From the NCBI GenBank assembly GCA_964525565.1, contig CAZGHI010000005.1, forward strand, positions 1 to 64,000: DNA of 64,000 bases, read 5' to 3'. Shown here piece by piece: positions 27,224 through 36,900 of the stretch. Source of the stretch: OLB6 sp964525565 (GTDB taxonomy: Bacteria; Bacteroidota; Ignavibacteria; Kapaibacteriales; Kapaibacteriaceae). The translations under genes and the position numbers were made by a program. How positions within the stretch are numbered: position 1 is the first letter of the stretch; every line of letters begins with the position of its first letter. The notes beneath the pieces are model-generated. The model made no database searches and had not been told where the DNA came from. It was given only the letters and a program-made list of their open reading frames with translations.

Positions 27224-27943
27224 ATGAGAAACACTCCATTTATTGCCGTTATCACAGGTAGTGGAATACACATCGGCGATCCTCTCGAGCCTCCAAAGTC
27301 CTTTGCATCAATACCCGGAATGCCTGTGCCTAAAGTTGGCGGACATGATGGCACTGTAGGGTTATGTACCATTGGTAATGAGCAAGCGTTGGTTATGCGC
27401 GGTAGAGTTCATCAATACGAAGGATGGTCTTCATCCGACGTATGCCAGCCTATTGAATATCTACATCAACATGGTGTTACCCACGTTGTGTTTACGAATG
27501 CCGTGGGAGCACTTACACAGCGCGCCCACGTGGGTGCCATTGCTTGCATCACAGATATTATATCTCTTCCTTCTGAACATGGCGTGTTCCCGTCGAATGC
27601 TATTGATCATCCCTGGCGTTTGGCCACCATGCAACGCTGTCTGGATAAGGGGCTAGGCTTAATGGAGGGAACGTACGTCCAGGTGTTAGGTCCGCAATAC
27701 GAAACCCGTGCCGAGGTTCGCATGCACCGGCACCTTGGAGCCGATTTTATTGGCATGAGCACGGGAACAGAGATTCGCTATGCAGCAAATAGGGGTATGA
27801 AATGCATTATACTATCCGTTGTAACAAACGTTCTTTCTGATGTGCTCGTGAGCAAGCTTGACCATAGCGATGTTGTATCATCTGCCTATCTGGCAAGCAA
27901 GCGTTTATACACTGTTGTTGAAGCCGCTATTTTTGCGGCATGA
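27224..27943 (+). CDS. Purine nucleoside phosphorylase family protein
   Basis: A 239-residue trimeric-type (PNP/MTAP) phosphorylase that splits purine nucleosides with phosphate. Seen: ITGSGIHIG phosphate loop, GRVHQYEGW, NAVGALTQ, and VLGPQYETRAEVRMHRHLGA followed by FIGMSTGTEI and SVVTNVLSD. The usual STVPE sequence is STGTE here and the Asn-containing base-binding loop ITNKA is VTNVL, so the base or sugar preference may differ. It lacks the N-terminal helices of about 30 residues found in PNP I, making it more MTAP-like in size. Start at ATG 27224 with CATGTTTG four bases upstream. It overlaps the next gene by ATGA. Confidence 0.85.
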   Translation: MRNTPFIAVITGSGIHIGDPLEPPKSFASIPGMPVPKVGGHDGTVGLCTIGNEQALVMRGRVHQYEGWSSSDVCQPIEYLHQHGVTHVVFTNAVGALTQRAHVGAIACITDIISLPSEHGVFPSNAIDHPWRLATMQRCLDKGLGLMEGTYVQVLGPQYETRAEVRMHRHLGADFIGMSTGTEIRYAANRGMKCIILSVVTNVLSDVLVSKLDHSDVVSSAYLASKRLYTVVEAAIFAA

Positions 27944-28767
27944 ACTCATGCCGACGTTCTCCTCGTTTAATCGCCCTTGCATGTGTGCTTTGCGCACTGA
28001 CTGCAGTGTCTTGCCTAAAAACCCAAAAAAGCGAGTTTGTGCGTTCTGGCAAGGCTCTGCGTGTTGATGAGCCAATCTACAAGCTGCGTGCAGTGAAGCT
28101 TACTGATGGAACGGTAAAGGTAAGTTTTGTAGGATCTCCGACACTGAGAACGACCGGGCGTTTCGTAAAGTATGTCGAGGCCGCATTCGGTCCGACCGAG
28201 GATTCCATGAACGACATCGTGACTTTTAGCCTTAGCACTGCAGGTGCACCCGGCGTTGACGAAACGATACACCTTATTGGTTCCGCTGCCTGGGACACAA
28301 AGGCCGCCATTGCAAGCACAAGCTGCTGGGCCGATGTTTCAGTTGTAACACCGGACGAACATCTCATTTTCAGAACTCATCTTGAGTATCAGCAGGTTGA
28401 TCCAATGGAACTGGAACCATATTCGATAGCTGTAAACGATACCACACTCGAGATTGGGGTGATTGCCAAACGCATTTTTGTTCCCCCCGGCGAGTACCTT
28501 CCGTCGTCTGAAACATTTCGCGTGATCATCTCCGATAATAATGGTACCGTTGTGTACCGTTCTGATTACGAAAAAAATTTCCTCCAGTTCATTTCAACTG
28601 TAGAACCACAAGGTGCTAATCAGATGCATCGTTACGTGATGGCGTGGAACGGACAATCCATTCACGGAGATCATGTACCCTCAGGCACGTATCACGCAGA
28701 GTTAATGATTCCGGCGTTTCCGCGCCCGTATAAAGCAACAACAACCATTTCGTGGCCGCCACGATAG
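27940..28767 (+). CDS. Lipoprotein with C-terminal FlgD/BsuPI-like Ig domain, unknown function
   Basis: A 275-residue protein with a lipoprotein signal: a hydrophobic N-terminus ending in LTAVSC, the Cys being at about residue 25. The C-terminus (VMAWNGQSIHGDHVPSGTY) resembles the FlgD-type or BsuPI Ig-like fold common in Bacteroidota surface proteins. The middle is unrecognised. It overlaps the phosphorylase stop by four bases (ATGA) and lies six bases before ribD, so the genes form one transcript, but a functional link is not evident. Confidence 0.7.
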   Translation: MNSCRRSPRLIALACVLCALTAVSCLKTQKSEFVRSGKALRVDEPIYKLRAVKLTDGTVKVSFVGSPTLRTTGRFVKYVEAAFGPTEDSMNDIVTFSLSTAGAPGVDETIHLIGSAAWDTKAAIASTSCWADVSVVTPDEHLIFRTHLEYQQVDPMELEPYSIAVNDTTLEIGVIAKRIFVPPGEYLPSSETFRVIISDNNGTVVYRSDYEKNFLQFISTVEPQGANQMHRYVMAWNGQSIHGDHVPSGTYHAELMIPAFPRPYKATTTISWPPR

Positions 28768-28773
28768 TGGCAC

Positions 28774-29817
28774 ATGCCGGATGATCTGATGCAGAATACC
28801 GACGATGCATTCCTTGCTCACGCAATAGCATTGGCAAAAAAAGGCACCGGTTTCGTAAGCCCGAATCCCCTCGTGGGTGCCGTGATTGTGGACAATAATC
28901 GCATTGTCGCTGAAGGGTGGCATGCTCGATACGGCGACCGTCATGCTGAAGTCATGGCACTGAACGCCTATCAGGGAACGCCAGATCAACATACAACCAT
29001 GTATGTTACGCTGGAGCCATGCAACCACTACGGCAAGCAACCACCGTGCACCGACGCAATCATTCGTTCCGGAGTGAGGAATCTTGTTGTGGGTATGCGT
29101 GACCCAAATCCAAAGGTAAAAGGGGGGGGCATTGACCGACTTGTTGCAGCGGGTATTCATGTACGAGTCTATGAAGGTAGTCTCCTACGTGAACTCCGGT
29201 GGCTATATCGCATGTGGTCACATGCCGTTATCAACGGTACACCGTATTTGATTGTGAAAATTGCACAGAGCATCGACGGTGTGATGGCACCAAAGGAAAA
29301 CCAAACAGAGCAGTTAACAGGAAATGGAGCACAAAAAATTGTCCACACCCTCCGCAGCGAAGTTGATGCCGTGCTTGTGGGCATGTCAACTGTCCGTACG
29401 GACAACCCAAGACTTAGCGTAAGGTTTGCATCCGGAAGAGATCCGGTTCGCATCGTGGTTACCCAACATGCCGAACTTCCACCGGAGAGCTACCTCGCAA
29501 AAACGCGCCACGAACTTCAAACGCACCTTGTAACGATTAACACAGATGTGCCTTCGGCGCACGACGATTTTGCGTCCACTATGCGCTCGCTATATACCAA
29601 CTATGGAATCACAAGCGTCTTGAGCGAATCTGGTCCACACTTTACATCGTGGCTTTTGCGCAACCATATGGTCCAAGAACTGCATGTTCACGTTGCCCCA
29701 ATCCTTTGCGGACGAGGACGGCGCGCCGTGTTTGGTCGTACACATTGGAAACTCTACGAAACGCAAACGGTTGGACCCGACGTTCTGATAACCTACCTCC
29801 CATTGTATAGCAGTTAA
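28774..29817 (+). CDS. ribD: Bifunctional riboflavin biosynthesis deaminase/reductase RibD
   Basis: A 347-residue two-domain enzyme acting on the early pyrimidine intermediates of riboflavin synthesis. The N-terminal cytidine-deaminase domain carries the zinc site HAEVMAL and EPCNHYGKQPPCTDAI. The C-terminal reductase domain starts near YLIVKIAQSIDGVMA and includes LVGMSTVRTDNPRL. A G8 tract at 29122-29129 encodes the Gly-Gly of KVKGGGID; the frame is intact. RibH is encoded separately at 62870, so riboflavin genes are dispersed. Confidence 0.95.
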   Translation: MPDDLMQNTDDAFLAHAIALAKKGTGFVSPNPLVGAVIVDNNRIVAEGWHARYGDRHAEVMALNAYQGTPDQHTTMYVTLEPCNHYGKQPPCTDAIIRSGVRNLVVGMRDPNPKVKGGGIDRLVAAGIHVRVYEGSLLRELRWLYRMWSHAVINGTPYLIVKIAQSIDGVMAPKENQTEQLTGNGAQKIVHTLRSEVDAVLVGMSTVRTDNPRLSVRFASGRDPVRIVVTQHAELPPESYLAKTRHELQTHLVTINTDVPSAHDDFASTMRSLYTNYGITSVLSESGPHFTSWLLRNHMVQELHVHVAPILCGRGRRAVFGRTHWKLYETQTVGPDVLITYLPLYSS

Positions 29818-29820
29818 CCT

Positions 29821-32532
29821 ATGCGAGCACTTTTACTCTACTTAGTCACCGGATGTGCCGTGTATGGACAGAATCTTAATGATCTATCACGTGAAGCGCT
29901 GAGGCACCTGGGCATGAACATCCATGACCTATCCATGCCAGCCGACTGGTTGCCGTCAGACCCCCATCGTGTAAAGTTTCACGACACACTGTTTCTACAG
30001 CCACTGCAAGCGGTTTCCATAGCAGAGCGATTAGCTACAGAAGCCCGCGAACTAACAACCAGAGCTGATCAACGGCTGTTTTCTGACCTATTTCTCTTGC
30101 TTGAATTGGGCTATTCGGTAGCTCCACTTACCGCATTGGAAACGTCAGATGACCCAGTGCCACTTACAACTCCGACCGGAGAATCGGCAGACGTTACAGA
30201 TCACGGCACACACATACTCGTACAGCGTATCCTTTCGCGCATGAAGGCTACGCAGACTGCAGTGTTGCGTTGTAGGGAGCGGTATCGGAACATGCCTATG
30301 ATCGAGCAGATTGCCGACTCTGTTTGGATGACATCGAATGATGATCCTTCCACTTCGCTCTTTACTGCCTACCAACACGAACGGAAGGAAGCTGACCAAG
30401 TTGCTGCATTTGCCGATCTCGCTCAACCGGCATGGTTCGAGGATGGGTTCCGATCGGGTGCTGAACTATACTTGACTTTGTTCTCAATTGTTGGGTCAGC
30501 CATTGCCAATCCGGAGGCCATCGGATCTGCACCAGCCGTTCAGATTCTGGACACTCCAGTTGGCCGCATTGCAATCGGAACCCGCGGCCCCGATGTGTTC
30601 GAAGGAGACTTTGCTTTAATCTTCGATCCTGGTGGTAACGATATTTATCGCATTGGACCAACTGACCGAAGTGGCGTTCGTACTCATGCCGTTCGCTGTA
30701 TCATTGATTTGGGTGGTAACGATATCTACCTGGGTGGCAACTACACCTTGGGATGTGGTTTCTTTGGCATTGGTATCGTCATCGATGCCCGCGGGAACGA
30801 TTTCTACAATAGTGGCGACTTTAGTCAAGGATGCGGCATCTTCGGCGTTGGCATACTTCACGACGTTCAGGGAAACGACACCTATGTTGCCGGCCACAAC
30901 GCACAGGCTGCAGGAATGTTTGGTGTTGGGTTGCTCCTGGACAACGAAGGTAACGACTCGTATTCATGTTATAGCCAAGCTCAGGCATTTGGTGGCACAC
31001 GCGGAGCTGGCATCCTTCTTGACGCAGATGGCAACGACTCGTACATTGCTCGCAGTCCCGTTGTTGATAAACTTCGCTACGACGACCACTTTACAACCTT
31101 CTCTCAGGGTGCAGCACTTGGAATGCGCCCATATGCTTCAGGGGGCATCGCAATTCTCAATGATGTAGGCGGAAACGACTACTATGCGTGTGATATTTTC
31201 GGACAGGGAACGGCCTACTGGTACGGATTGGGCGCTCTTTTGGACAATGCCGGATCTGACCGATACTTAGCCCACCAATATGCACAAGGTAGCGGAGTGC
31301 ATCTCGCAACCGGCATACTTGTTGACAGTAGCGGCAACGATGTGTACGTGTCGCATGGTGTTAGTCAGGGCTGCGGACATGATGTTGCAACTGGCTTACT
31401 CTACGACATATCGGGTAATGACAACTATGTAGTTGAAAGTCTGAGCCTCGGCGGCGGTAATGCCAATGCAGTATCTCTCTTTTTTGATCAAATTGGAAAC
31501 GATTCCTATAGCATCGGGGACACAACCAACACTCTTGGCTACTCTGACTTTCGCAGATGGTCTGGCATGATTGGAGTGTTCCATGACGGTGGTGGGACTG
31601 ACCGACACACAGACCTTCGGAAGAACAACAGTATTTCGGTTAAGTCAACATATGGCGTGTTTGTCGATACGGAATCGAAACAGACCAGCGCTCGTTCACC
31701 TCTGTCCACCACGGCACCGACCGAACCAGGCTCCGCTGTGGTGCTATCACAATCATTCGATAGTTTGTTCATTCAAGCCTCAGCTGCCCCGCTCCGCTAT
31801 CAGCCTGCCGTAGAACCTGCCCGCAATGCACTGGTTGCTATGGGAACAGCAATCCTTGACAGTATGTGGAAGCATATGACTACCAAGATGCCAAGAGAGC
31901 GTCTCACACTTGAGTATGTACTACCGAAGATGCATGCTGCATTTCCGGAACAGGTTGATTCATTCCTCATTCGTTGCCTGAACGATTCCGATCCTACTCG
32001 GGTGAGCCATGCATGTACTATAGCAGCTCTTAGCAAGAGTAAAGGTTGTGTGCCATCTCTGCTTGCACTAACGTTTAGTGAAACGTGGCGTACTCGTCGG
32101 ATGGCAGCCTTGGCCCTGGGGCAAATCGGAAGTAGTAGTGCCCTGCCACGTCTCCGCAGGCTGGCCAAAGACGCACACCCATACGTTCGTGCACGTGCAG
32201 GTTATGCTCTCGGCATTTCCGATTCAACCTCTCCACTTACAAGCTACTTTGAACTACTAACCGATGGAGAGCAGATTGTTCGCAATACAACTGTTGAGGG
32301 ATTAGCTCGTGGCATTCGCAGACCAATGGCAGAGTTGATTGCGTTTTGGAAACGAGGCAAAACACATGCAGACAGGATGACGATGGCTCGACTACTCCCC
32401 TGTGCAGAAGCATCGCCACAAAACATAAAAGCATTCTCGTTATGGTTGAACTCTGCATCTACCGACTGGAAGAGTGCCTTTCGCCTTATCATCCCGTCGG
32501 TTGCACCTGAGTGGAACACGTTCGTTCGGTAA
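29821..32532 (+). CDS. Secreted protein with about twelve GNDxY repeats and C-terminal HEAT repeats
   Basis: A 903-residue protein without a recognised family. A short signal peptide (MRALLLYLVTGCAVYG) is followed by a helical region of about 240 residues. Then come about twelve copies of a 26-residue unit of the form GNDxYxxxxxxQGxGxxGxGxLxD (DNA 30631-31608), which suggests a parallel beta-helix with Asp/Asn turns like RTX or choice-of-anchor surfaces. The C-terminal third has PBS-lyase-type HEAT units (RTRRMAALALGQIGSSSALP, YVRARAGYALG). No T9SS domain or lipobox is seen, so a periplasmic location is likely. It lies three bases after ribD and two bases before rqcH. Confidence 0.75.
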   Translation: MRALLLYLVTGCAVYGQNLNDLSREALRHLGMNIHDLSMPADWLPSDPHRVKFHDTLFLQPLQAVSIAERLATEARELTTRADQRLFSDLFLLLELGYSVAPLTALETSDDPVPLTTPTGESADVTDHGTHILVQRILSRMKATQTAVLRCRERYRNMPMIEQIADSVWMTSNDDPSTSLFTAYQHERKEADQVAAFADLAQPAWFEDGFRSGAELYLTLFSIVGSAIANPEAIGSAPAVQILDTPVGRIAIGTRGPDVFEGDFALIFDPGGNDIYRIGPTDRSGVRTHAVRCIIDLGGNDIYLGGNYTLGCGFFGIGIVIDARGNDFYNSGDFSQGCGIFGVGILHDVQGNDTYVAGHNAQAAGMFGVGLLLDNEGNDSYSCYSQAQAFGGTRGAGILLDADGNDSYIARSPVVDKLRYDDHFTTFSQGAALGMRPYASGGIAILNDVGGNDYYACDIFGQGTAYWYGLGALLDNAGSDRYLAHQYAQGSGVHLATGILVDSSGNDVYVSHGVSQGCGHDVATGLLYDISGNDNYVVESLSLGGGNANAVSLFFDQIGNDSYSIGDTTNTLGYSDFRRWSGMIGVFHDGGGTDRHTDLRKNNSISVKSTYGVFVDTESKQTSARSPLSTTAPTEPGSAVVLSQSFDSLFIQASAAPLRYQPAVEPARNALVAMGTAILDSMWKHMTTKMPRERLTLEYVLPKMHAAFPEQVDSFLIRCLNDSDPTRVSHACTIAALSKSKGCVPSLLALTFSETWRTRRMAALALGQIGSSSALPRLRRLAKDAHPYVRARAGYALGISDSTSPLTSYFELLTDGEQIVRNTTVEGLARGIRRPMAELIAFWKRGKTHADRMTMARLLPCAEASPQNIKAFSLWLNSASTDWKSAFRLIIPSVAPEWNTFVR
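30631..31608 (+). repeat. Array of 26-residue GNDxY coding repeats
   Basis: About twelve in-frame units of roughly 78 bases, beginning GGNDIYRIG and ending near GGTDRHTD. Successive turns read GGNDIYLGG, RGNDFYNSG, QGNDTYVAG, EGNDSYSCY, DGNDSYIAR, GGNDYYACD, AGSDRYLAH, SGNDVYVSH, SGNDNYVVE, IGNDSYSIG. The sixth unit carries an insertion of about 20 residues. DNA identity between units is modest, so the array is old rather than a recent expansion. Confidence 0.8.
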
Positions 32533-32534
32533 TA

Positions 32535-33986
32535 ATGATTAGGCATCAACTCACGCTTGAACTCATTGCGCGCGAACTACACAAGCAAATTGCCGGGTCG
32601 GTACTTACTCAGGCATGGATGCAAGAAAAAAATGCCTGTACACTTGAGTTCCAGACTACCGACAAATCACGAGTTTTTGTGCGCATAAATGTTGACCATG
32701 AATATGGTACGATTACGGCTTCTCATAACGAGACCAGGGCTAGGAAGAATTCGATTGATGTATTCAATATCCTCATTGGGTCAACAGTCCACTACATTGT
32801 TTGTCAAGCTACCGACCGGATTGTAACCTTTGTATTCGATGCTTATGTACTCCATTGTTGCATGTTTTCGGCCGGAGCAGGAAATGTTGTTGTCTGTAAT
32901 GGTGACTCTGTTATAGATGCTCTCCATAAAAAGAAAGACACTATCGGCACAGAATTCCGCATTGCAGGCCAACCTCTGCAGCTCGGCCCTCATCTTTCTA
33001 CCATAGGTGATACTGCGGAAAACATCATTTCTACTGTTTTGTCGGCTACAACCTTCTATATTCTCGAGAATAACAGCCGTATAGTTTTTAGTGCTGTTCA
33101 GCTACCGGGCTATAACGTTATCGAAGAAGGTACAGATCTCTTTACTATACTCCGGCGCGCTGTTGCCTTAAAGAAGAGCATCAACAGTGAGCAAAAAGCA
33201 ATATCGTCTGCAACAAAGCTTGTACGATCGGAACTTCAGCGGCTGCGGCGTTCTCTCGCGGAAGTCGTCCGTGCCGAGGAGCAAGGAGAAACAGCGGAGC
33301 ACCTCCGTTACATTGCCAATGCATTGATGAGTCTGCCAATGGCTAACGTGGCAGGCCGTCGCGAAGTGATGCTCACATTAGAAAACGGTACAACGCATTT
33401 GCAAGCGCTTGATCCCACACTGACGATTATCCAAAATGCCGAGAAATTCTTTAATAAGGCTCGCAAGGCACCGTTAGCGGCGCAGAATAGACTCCGTCGG
33501 AAGATGGATCTTGAGAAACGAATTCACGAACTGGAACAACAGATTGCACAACCGGTTGTTCATCGTAAAGAGAATACCATGAAACAGGATAAGGGATCCC
33601 CACAGTTTCGAACCTTTGTGCTGAATGAGGGATATACTGTATTTGTTGGTAGAAATAGCGCAAACAACGATATGCTCACAATGAAGTTTGCAAAACAGAA
33701 TGACTACTGGTTTCATGTACGCGGTCAGAGCGGCTCGCATTGCGTACTACGTTCATCGGTAGGAAATGTAAAGCCCCCTAAACATATTATTGAGCAGACA
33801 GCAGCAATCGCAGCGTATTATTCATCTGCAAGGAATGCGGGTTGGGTTCCGGTTGTCTTTACCTTGCGCAAGTACGTGCGCAAACCAAAGGGAGCGAGTG
33901 TAGGTGCCGTAACGCTCGAGCGCGAGGAAGTAATCATGGTTAAACCAGGAATACCTTCCGGATTAAACAACGATCCTGATGTCTAA
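32535..33986 (+). CDS. rqcH: RqcH/NFACT family protein (ribosome quality control)
   Basis: A 483-residue NFACT protein that, in bacteria, recruits tRNA-Ala to obstructed 50S subunits and adds C-terminal alanine tails to stalled peptides. The NFACT-N domain has the functional Asp-Arg pair at residues 94-95 (QATDRIVTF). A coiled-coil region lies at about 215-350. The NFACT-R domain contains KFAKQNDYWFHVRGQSGSH and KPPKHIIEQTAAIAAYYS. The start at ATG 32535 is two bases past the previous stop. It overlaps the convergent gene by four bases. The presence of the DR motif supports an active tailing role. Confidence 0.9.
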   Translation: MIRHQLTLELIARELHKQIAGSVLTQAWMQEKNACTLEFQTTDKSRVFVRINVDHEYGTITASHNETRARKNSIDVFNILIGSTVHYIVCQATDRIVTFVFDAYVLHCCMFSAGAGNVVVCNGDSVIDALHKKKDTIGTEFRIAGQPLQLGPHLSTIGDTAENIISTVLSATTFYILENNSRIVFSAVQLPGYNVIEEGTDLFTILRRAVALKKSINSEQKAISSATKLVRSELQRLRRSLAEVVRAEEQGETAEHLRYIANALMSLPMANVAGRREVMLTLENGTTHLQALDPTLTIIQNAEKFFNKARKAPLAAQNRLRRKMDLEKRIHELEQQIAQPVVHRKENTMKQDKGSPQFRTFVLNEGYTVFVGRNSANNDMLTMKFAKQNDYWFHVRGQSGSHCVLRSSVGNVKPPKHIIEQTAAIAAYYSSARNAGWVPVVFTLRKYVRKPKGASVGAVTLEREEVIMVKPGIPSGLNNDPDV

Positions 33987-36900
33987 TGCAGAATTGGAAT
34001 TGTATATGCCCTGGAATTCACATAGAGTATGTACAATCCATCAGGAAGGTGGCTGGTTTGAATAATACTTTCCTTAGCTAACACCGGCTGCTGCCACACG
34101 GTGCGCCCTACCATATCAACAAGCTTGATAAATGAGTTCGTCGGCAGGTTTCGTATGCGAAGGTGCTCGTTGGCGGGTAATGGCGCTATCATCACTGCAT
34201 CCGAAGTTTCACCAACCGTTACCGGACCTCCATCTACGGAGACACAAAACATGGAGCTTGTTGTCACGGACTCGGTATTCCTGAAAACCACCACTTGTGT
34301 ACCTACATCAAAGTGGTGTGAAGCCCGCACAAGCTCCCAGTTTGAATTCGTCCTGAACAGATTCTTTCGCCACAAGCGGAAAACTCTGCGTGTAGCATCG
34401 TCCCAACCTATTAATCCCTTCGTATCAAAGGCAAGGTTTGTGACGGTGCGTTCCTCTGGTATCATCGTCTGAACAACATAGTACCGCCCCGAAAGTATCG
34501 TGGTTTCCGAGATGTTTGCAGGCGGTGAGGTGTTAATTCGTGAAACCAGAACAATAGAGTCTGCATCGGTTTCCTGACATTGAACAGAAATACCAAGATC
34601 ACCAAAGATTCTGTCACCGGATAGCGGTGGTTGAAAGAGCTTGCTGAGGCCTGGACCGAAACAGATGTCCGAGATCGCTCGCATTGCACCACCACTCAGT
34701 TCGGCAGTGTTCTCTCGAGCAACATCGTATAGTTCGTTACCTCCTGTTTCGTTGCACTGATACCACGCTAGCAACCGTACATCGTCAGGATCTGCAGGAT
34801 GGAACATCGTTTCGCGAATCTCACGATCAGAAAGGGTAGCGTTGTAAAAGCGCACTTCGTCAACGTCAGCATGAAGATTTCTTCCAGGCCAATGGTAGTA
34901 TGTTCCGAGTGTAAAGTCCAGCGAACCCAGATCCTGTGCTTCCAGGCGGAGCACATCACGAGCTGCTGCACCATTAACCATCAGGGTAACACCATCCGGA
35001 TCAACAGCCATTGCAACATGATTCCATTCATCGGGAATAAGGTGTAGCCCACTTCGCCACTGCCAACGACCGTTTTTCCATAAGTAACCAACTTCGTTGC
35101 TATCACCGGAAATTTGCAGGCCAATTTCACCCTGTTGTGGTCCAACAACAGTAGTGCAGAAAATCGCACTAAAAAGTGGTTGGATCCCATGGGGTTTAAC
35201 CCATGCAGTAAAGGTGAAGGTGTTTGAGTAACCGGTAAACGAACCAATCGATACAAAGTCGTTTGTATCTGTCAAACGGACGCAATTGCCCGGGTAAGAT
35301 GATGTCACGTCGCATTCAGATGGAAGGACAACGACAGTCCCACTCCGGACAACGGAATCACGATCACTTCCTCTTCCAACAACCAAGCGCACGGTATATA
35401 CACCTGGATTGGGATACCGAACGTTGGGCTGTATATCGGTACTTGTGTACGGTACCCCTCCCTCGAAGGTCCAACGTCGCCAATAGTCTGCAACAAACTG
35501 GCCATTGGTTCTGTCAGTAAACACAATGGGAGTATTGTAGCATCGTAACGTATCTGTTGACTGAGAAAATCGTGCGATTAGCTTTGTTTGAACATCTAGC
35601 GGAACCTCCCAAATTCCTCGTGTGGTGCCGGCCCGTACAATGCCCGCTATATGATCGACATGAATGTAGTGAACGTGACATGTGGGCAGGTCATTCCCGT
35701 ACACCTTCCATTCTGCATCTCCACTATCAAGAGAAAACACCCCCATTGCTGTACCAGCAAACAACATCTCGGAGCCTGCAACAGTAGCTAAGCAATACAC
35801 AGGAGCGGAGAGAAGACCGTGACTAACATCCGTCCAAGATGAACCGCTATCTTCTGTTTTCAACACTTTTACATTCTGTTGTCCCCCCCCGAAGGCAAGC
35901 CATAAAACTGCTGAATTGCTCCAATCAAACGCTACATCTATTACTCTGGCCCCGAACGTAAGAGAATCGGGAGGGGTAATGTTCTTCCATGTTTTTCCAT
36001 CATCATCGGACAACCACAGCGCTGCGTCGGCAAGTGCCGCCATGATGGTCGGATTTGATGGGGCATACCGCACATGTGTTATCGAGCCTGTAAATGTATG
36101 GAGCGTTTCCCAACTCTCTGCATTGTTATGCGTGCGAACTACAGAGGGACCGGCATGGTCCGCTGCAAGTATTGTGTACGTTTTCTCGGGATGAAAGGCT
36201 ACATTGCTAAACGGTAAATACCCCAGATCAATACCAAGCTCGCGGGTAGTTGGAGAGCGCAATCTGTTGCTGCTGCGTTTGCCCCGTACGCTTGTCCACG
36301 GTTTAGCGTAGATCCATTGCGTGTCGTCGGGGTTTACGTCGGCCATCATAGCATCTGCACCAGACCATGGGTACCAGCCACCTGAGAATCCTCGATTGTC
36401 GTAAACGGCATCGTCACGGATAAAGATGGGTAGGTGATATGCACCGATCGTCATAACGTTTGTACCCGGAACCTGACCGAATCCCCAAACCTCAACAGCA
36501 CAGATTCCTTCACTTCGGTCTGCAAATGTTCTGCCATTATCGGTTGTTAGCTGAAGACCGCCATCCGTTGCTATCCACGAACGTCCATTCACGATTAACG
36601 CATTTTGCACATCGTAATGAATCGGTGCTGTACCTTTCCAAGAACGGCCACCATCCGTTGAGAAATAAGGAAAGATGCCACCGGCAACCATGTGTGATGT
36701 ATCCGTATTGGACACGGCAAAGGCCATATCCCATGTAACCTGCCCAAGACCCAAGCCTTGCGGATCGTAGTCAAAGAGATTCGGTGTGTCAGCCGTTGGC
36801 AATTGCGGTCCTTCTTCTCCGCAGCACACTCGTTGAAAAGTGTTTCCGGAGTCGGTGCTCTTGTACAGTCCCCATACTCCCCCAACCGAATCCCGTTTTC

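Noticed and set aside
30616..30897. Minus-strand frame with regular repeats opposite the GNDxY array
   Set aside because: Its regularity is the mirror of the real repeats and carries no independent signal.
30631..31608. Could the repeated region be a CRISPR array or tandem DNA repeat element
   Set aside because: Repeats are in frame, differ at the DNA level, and encode a conserved protein motif; no identical direct repeats with unique spacers.
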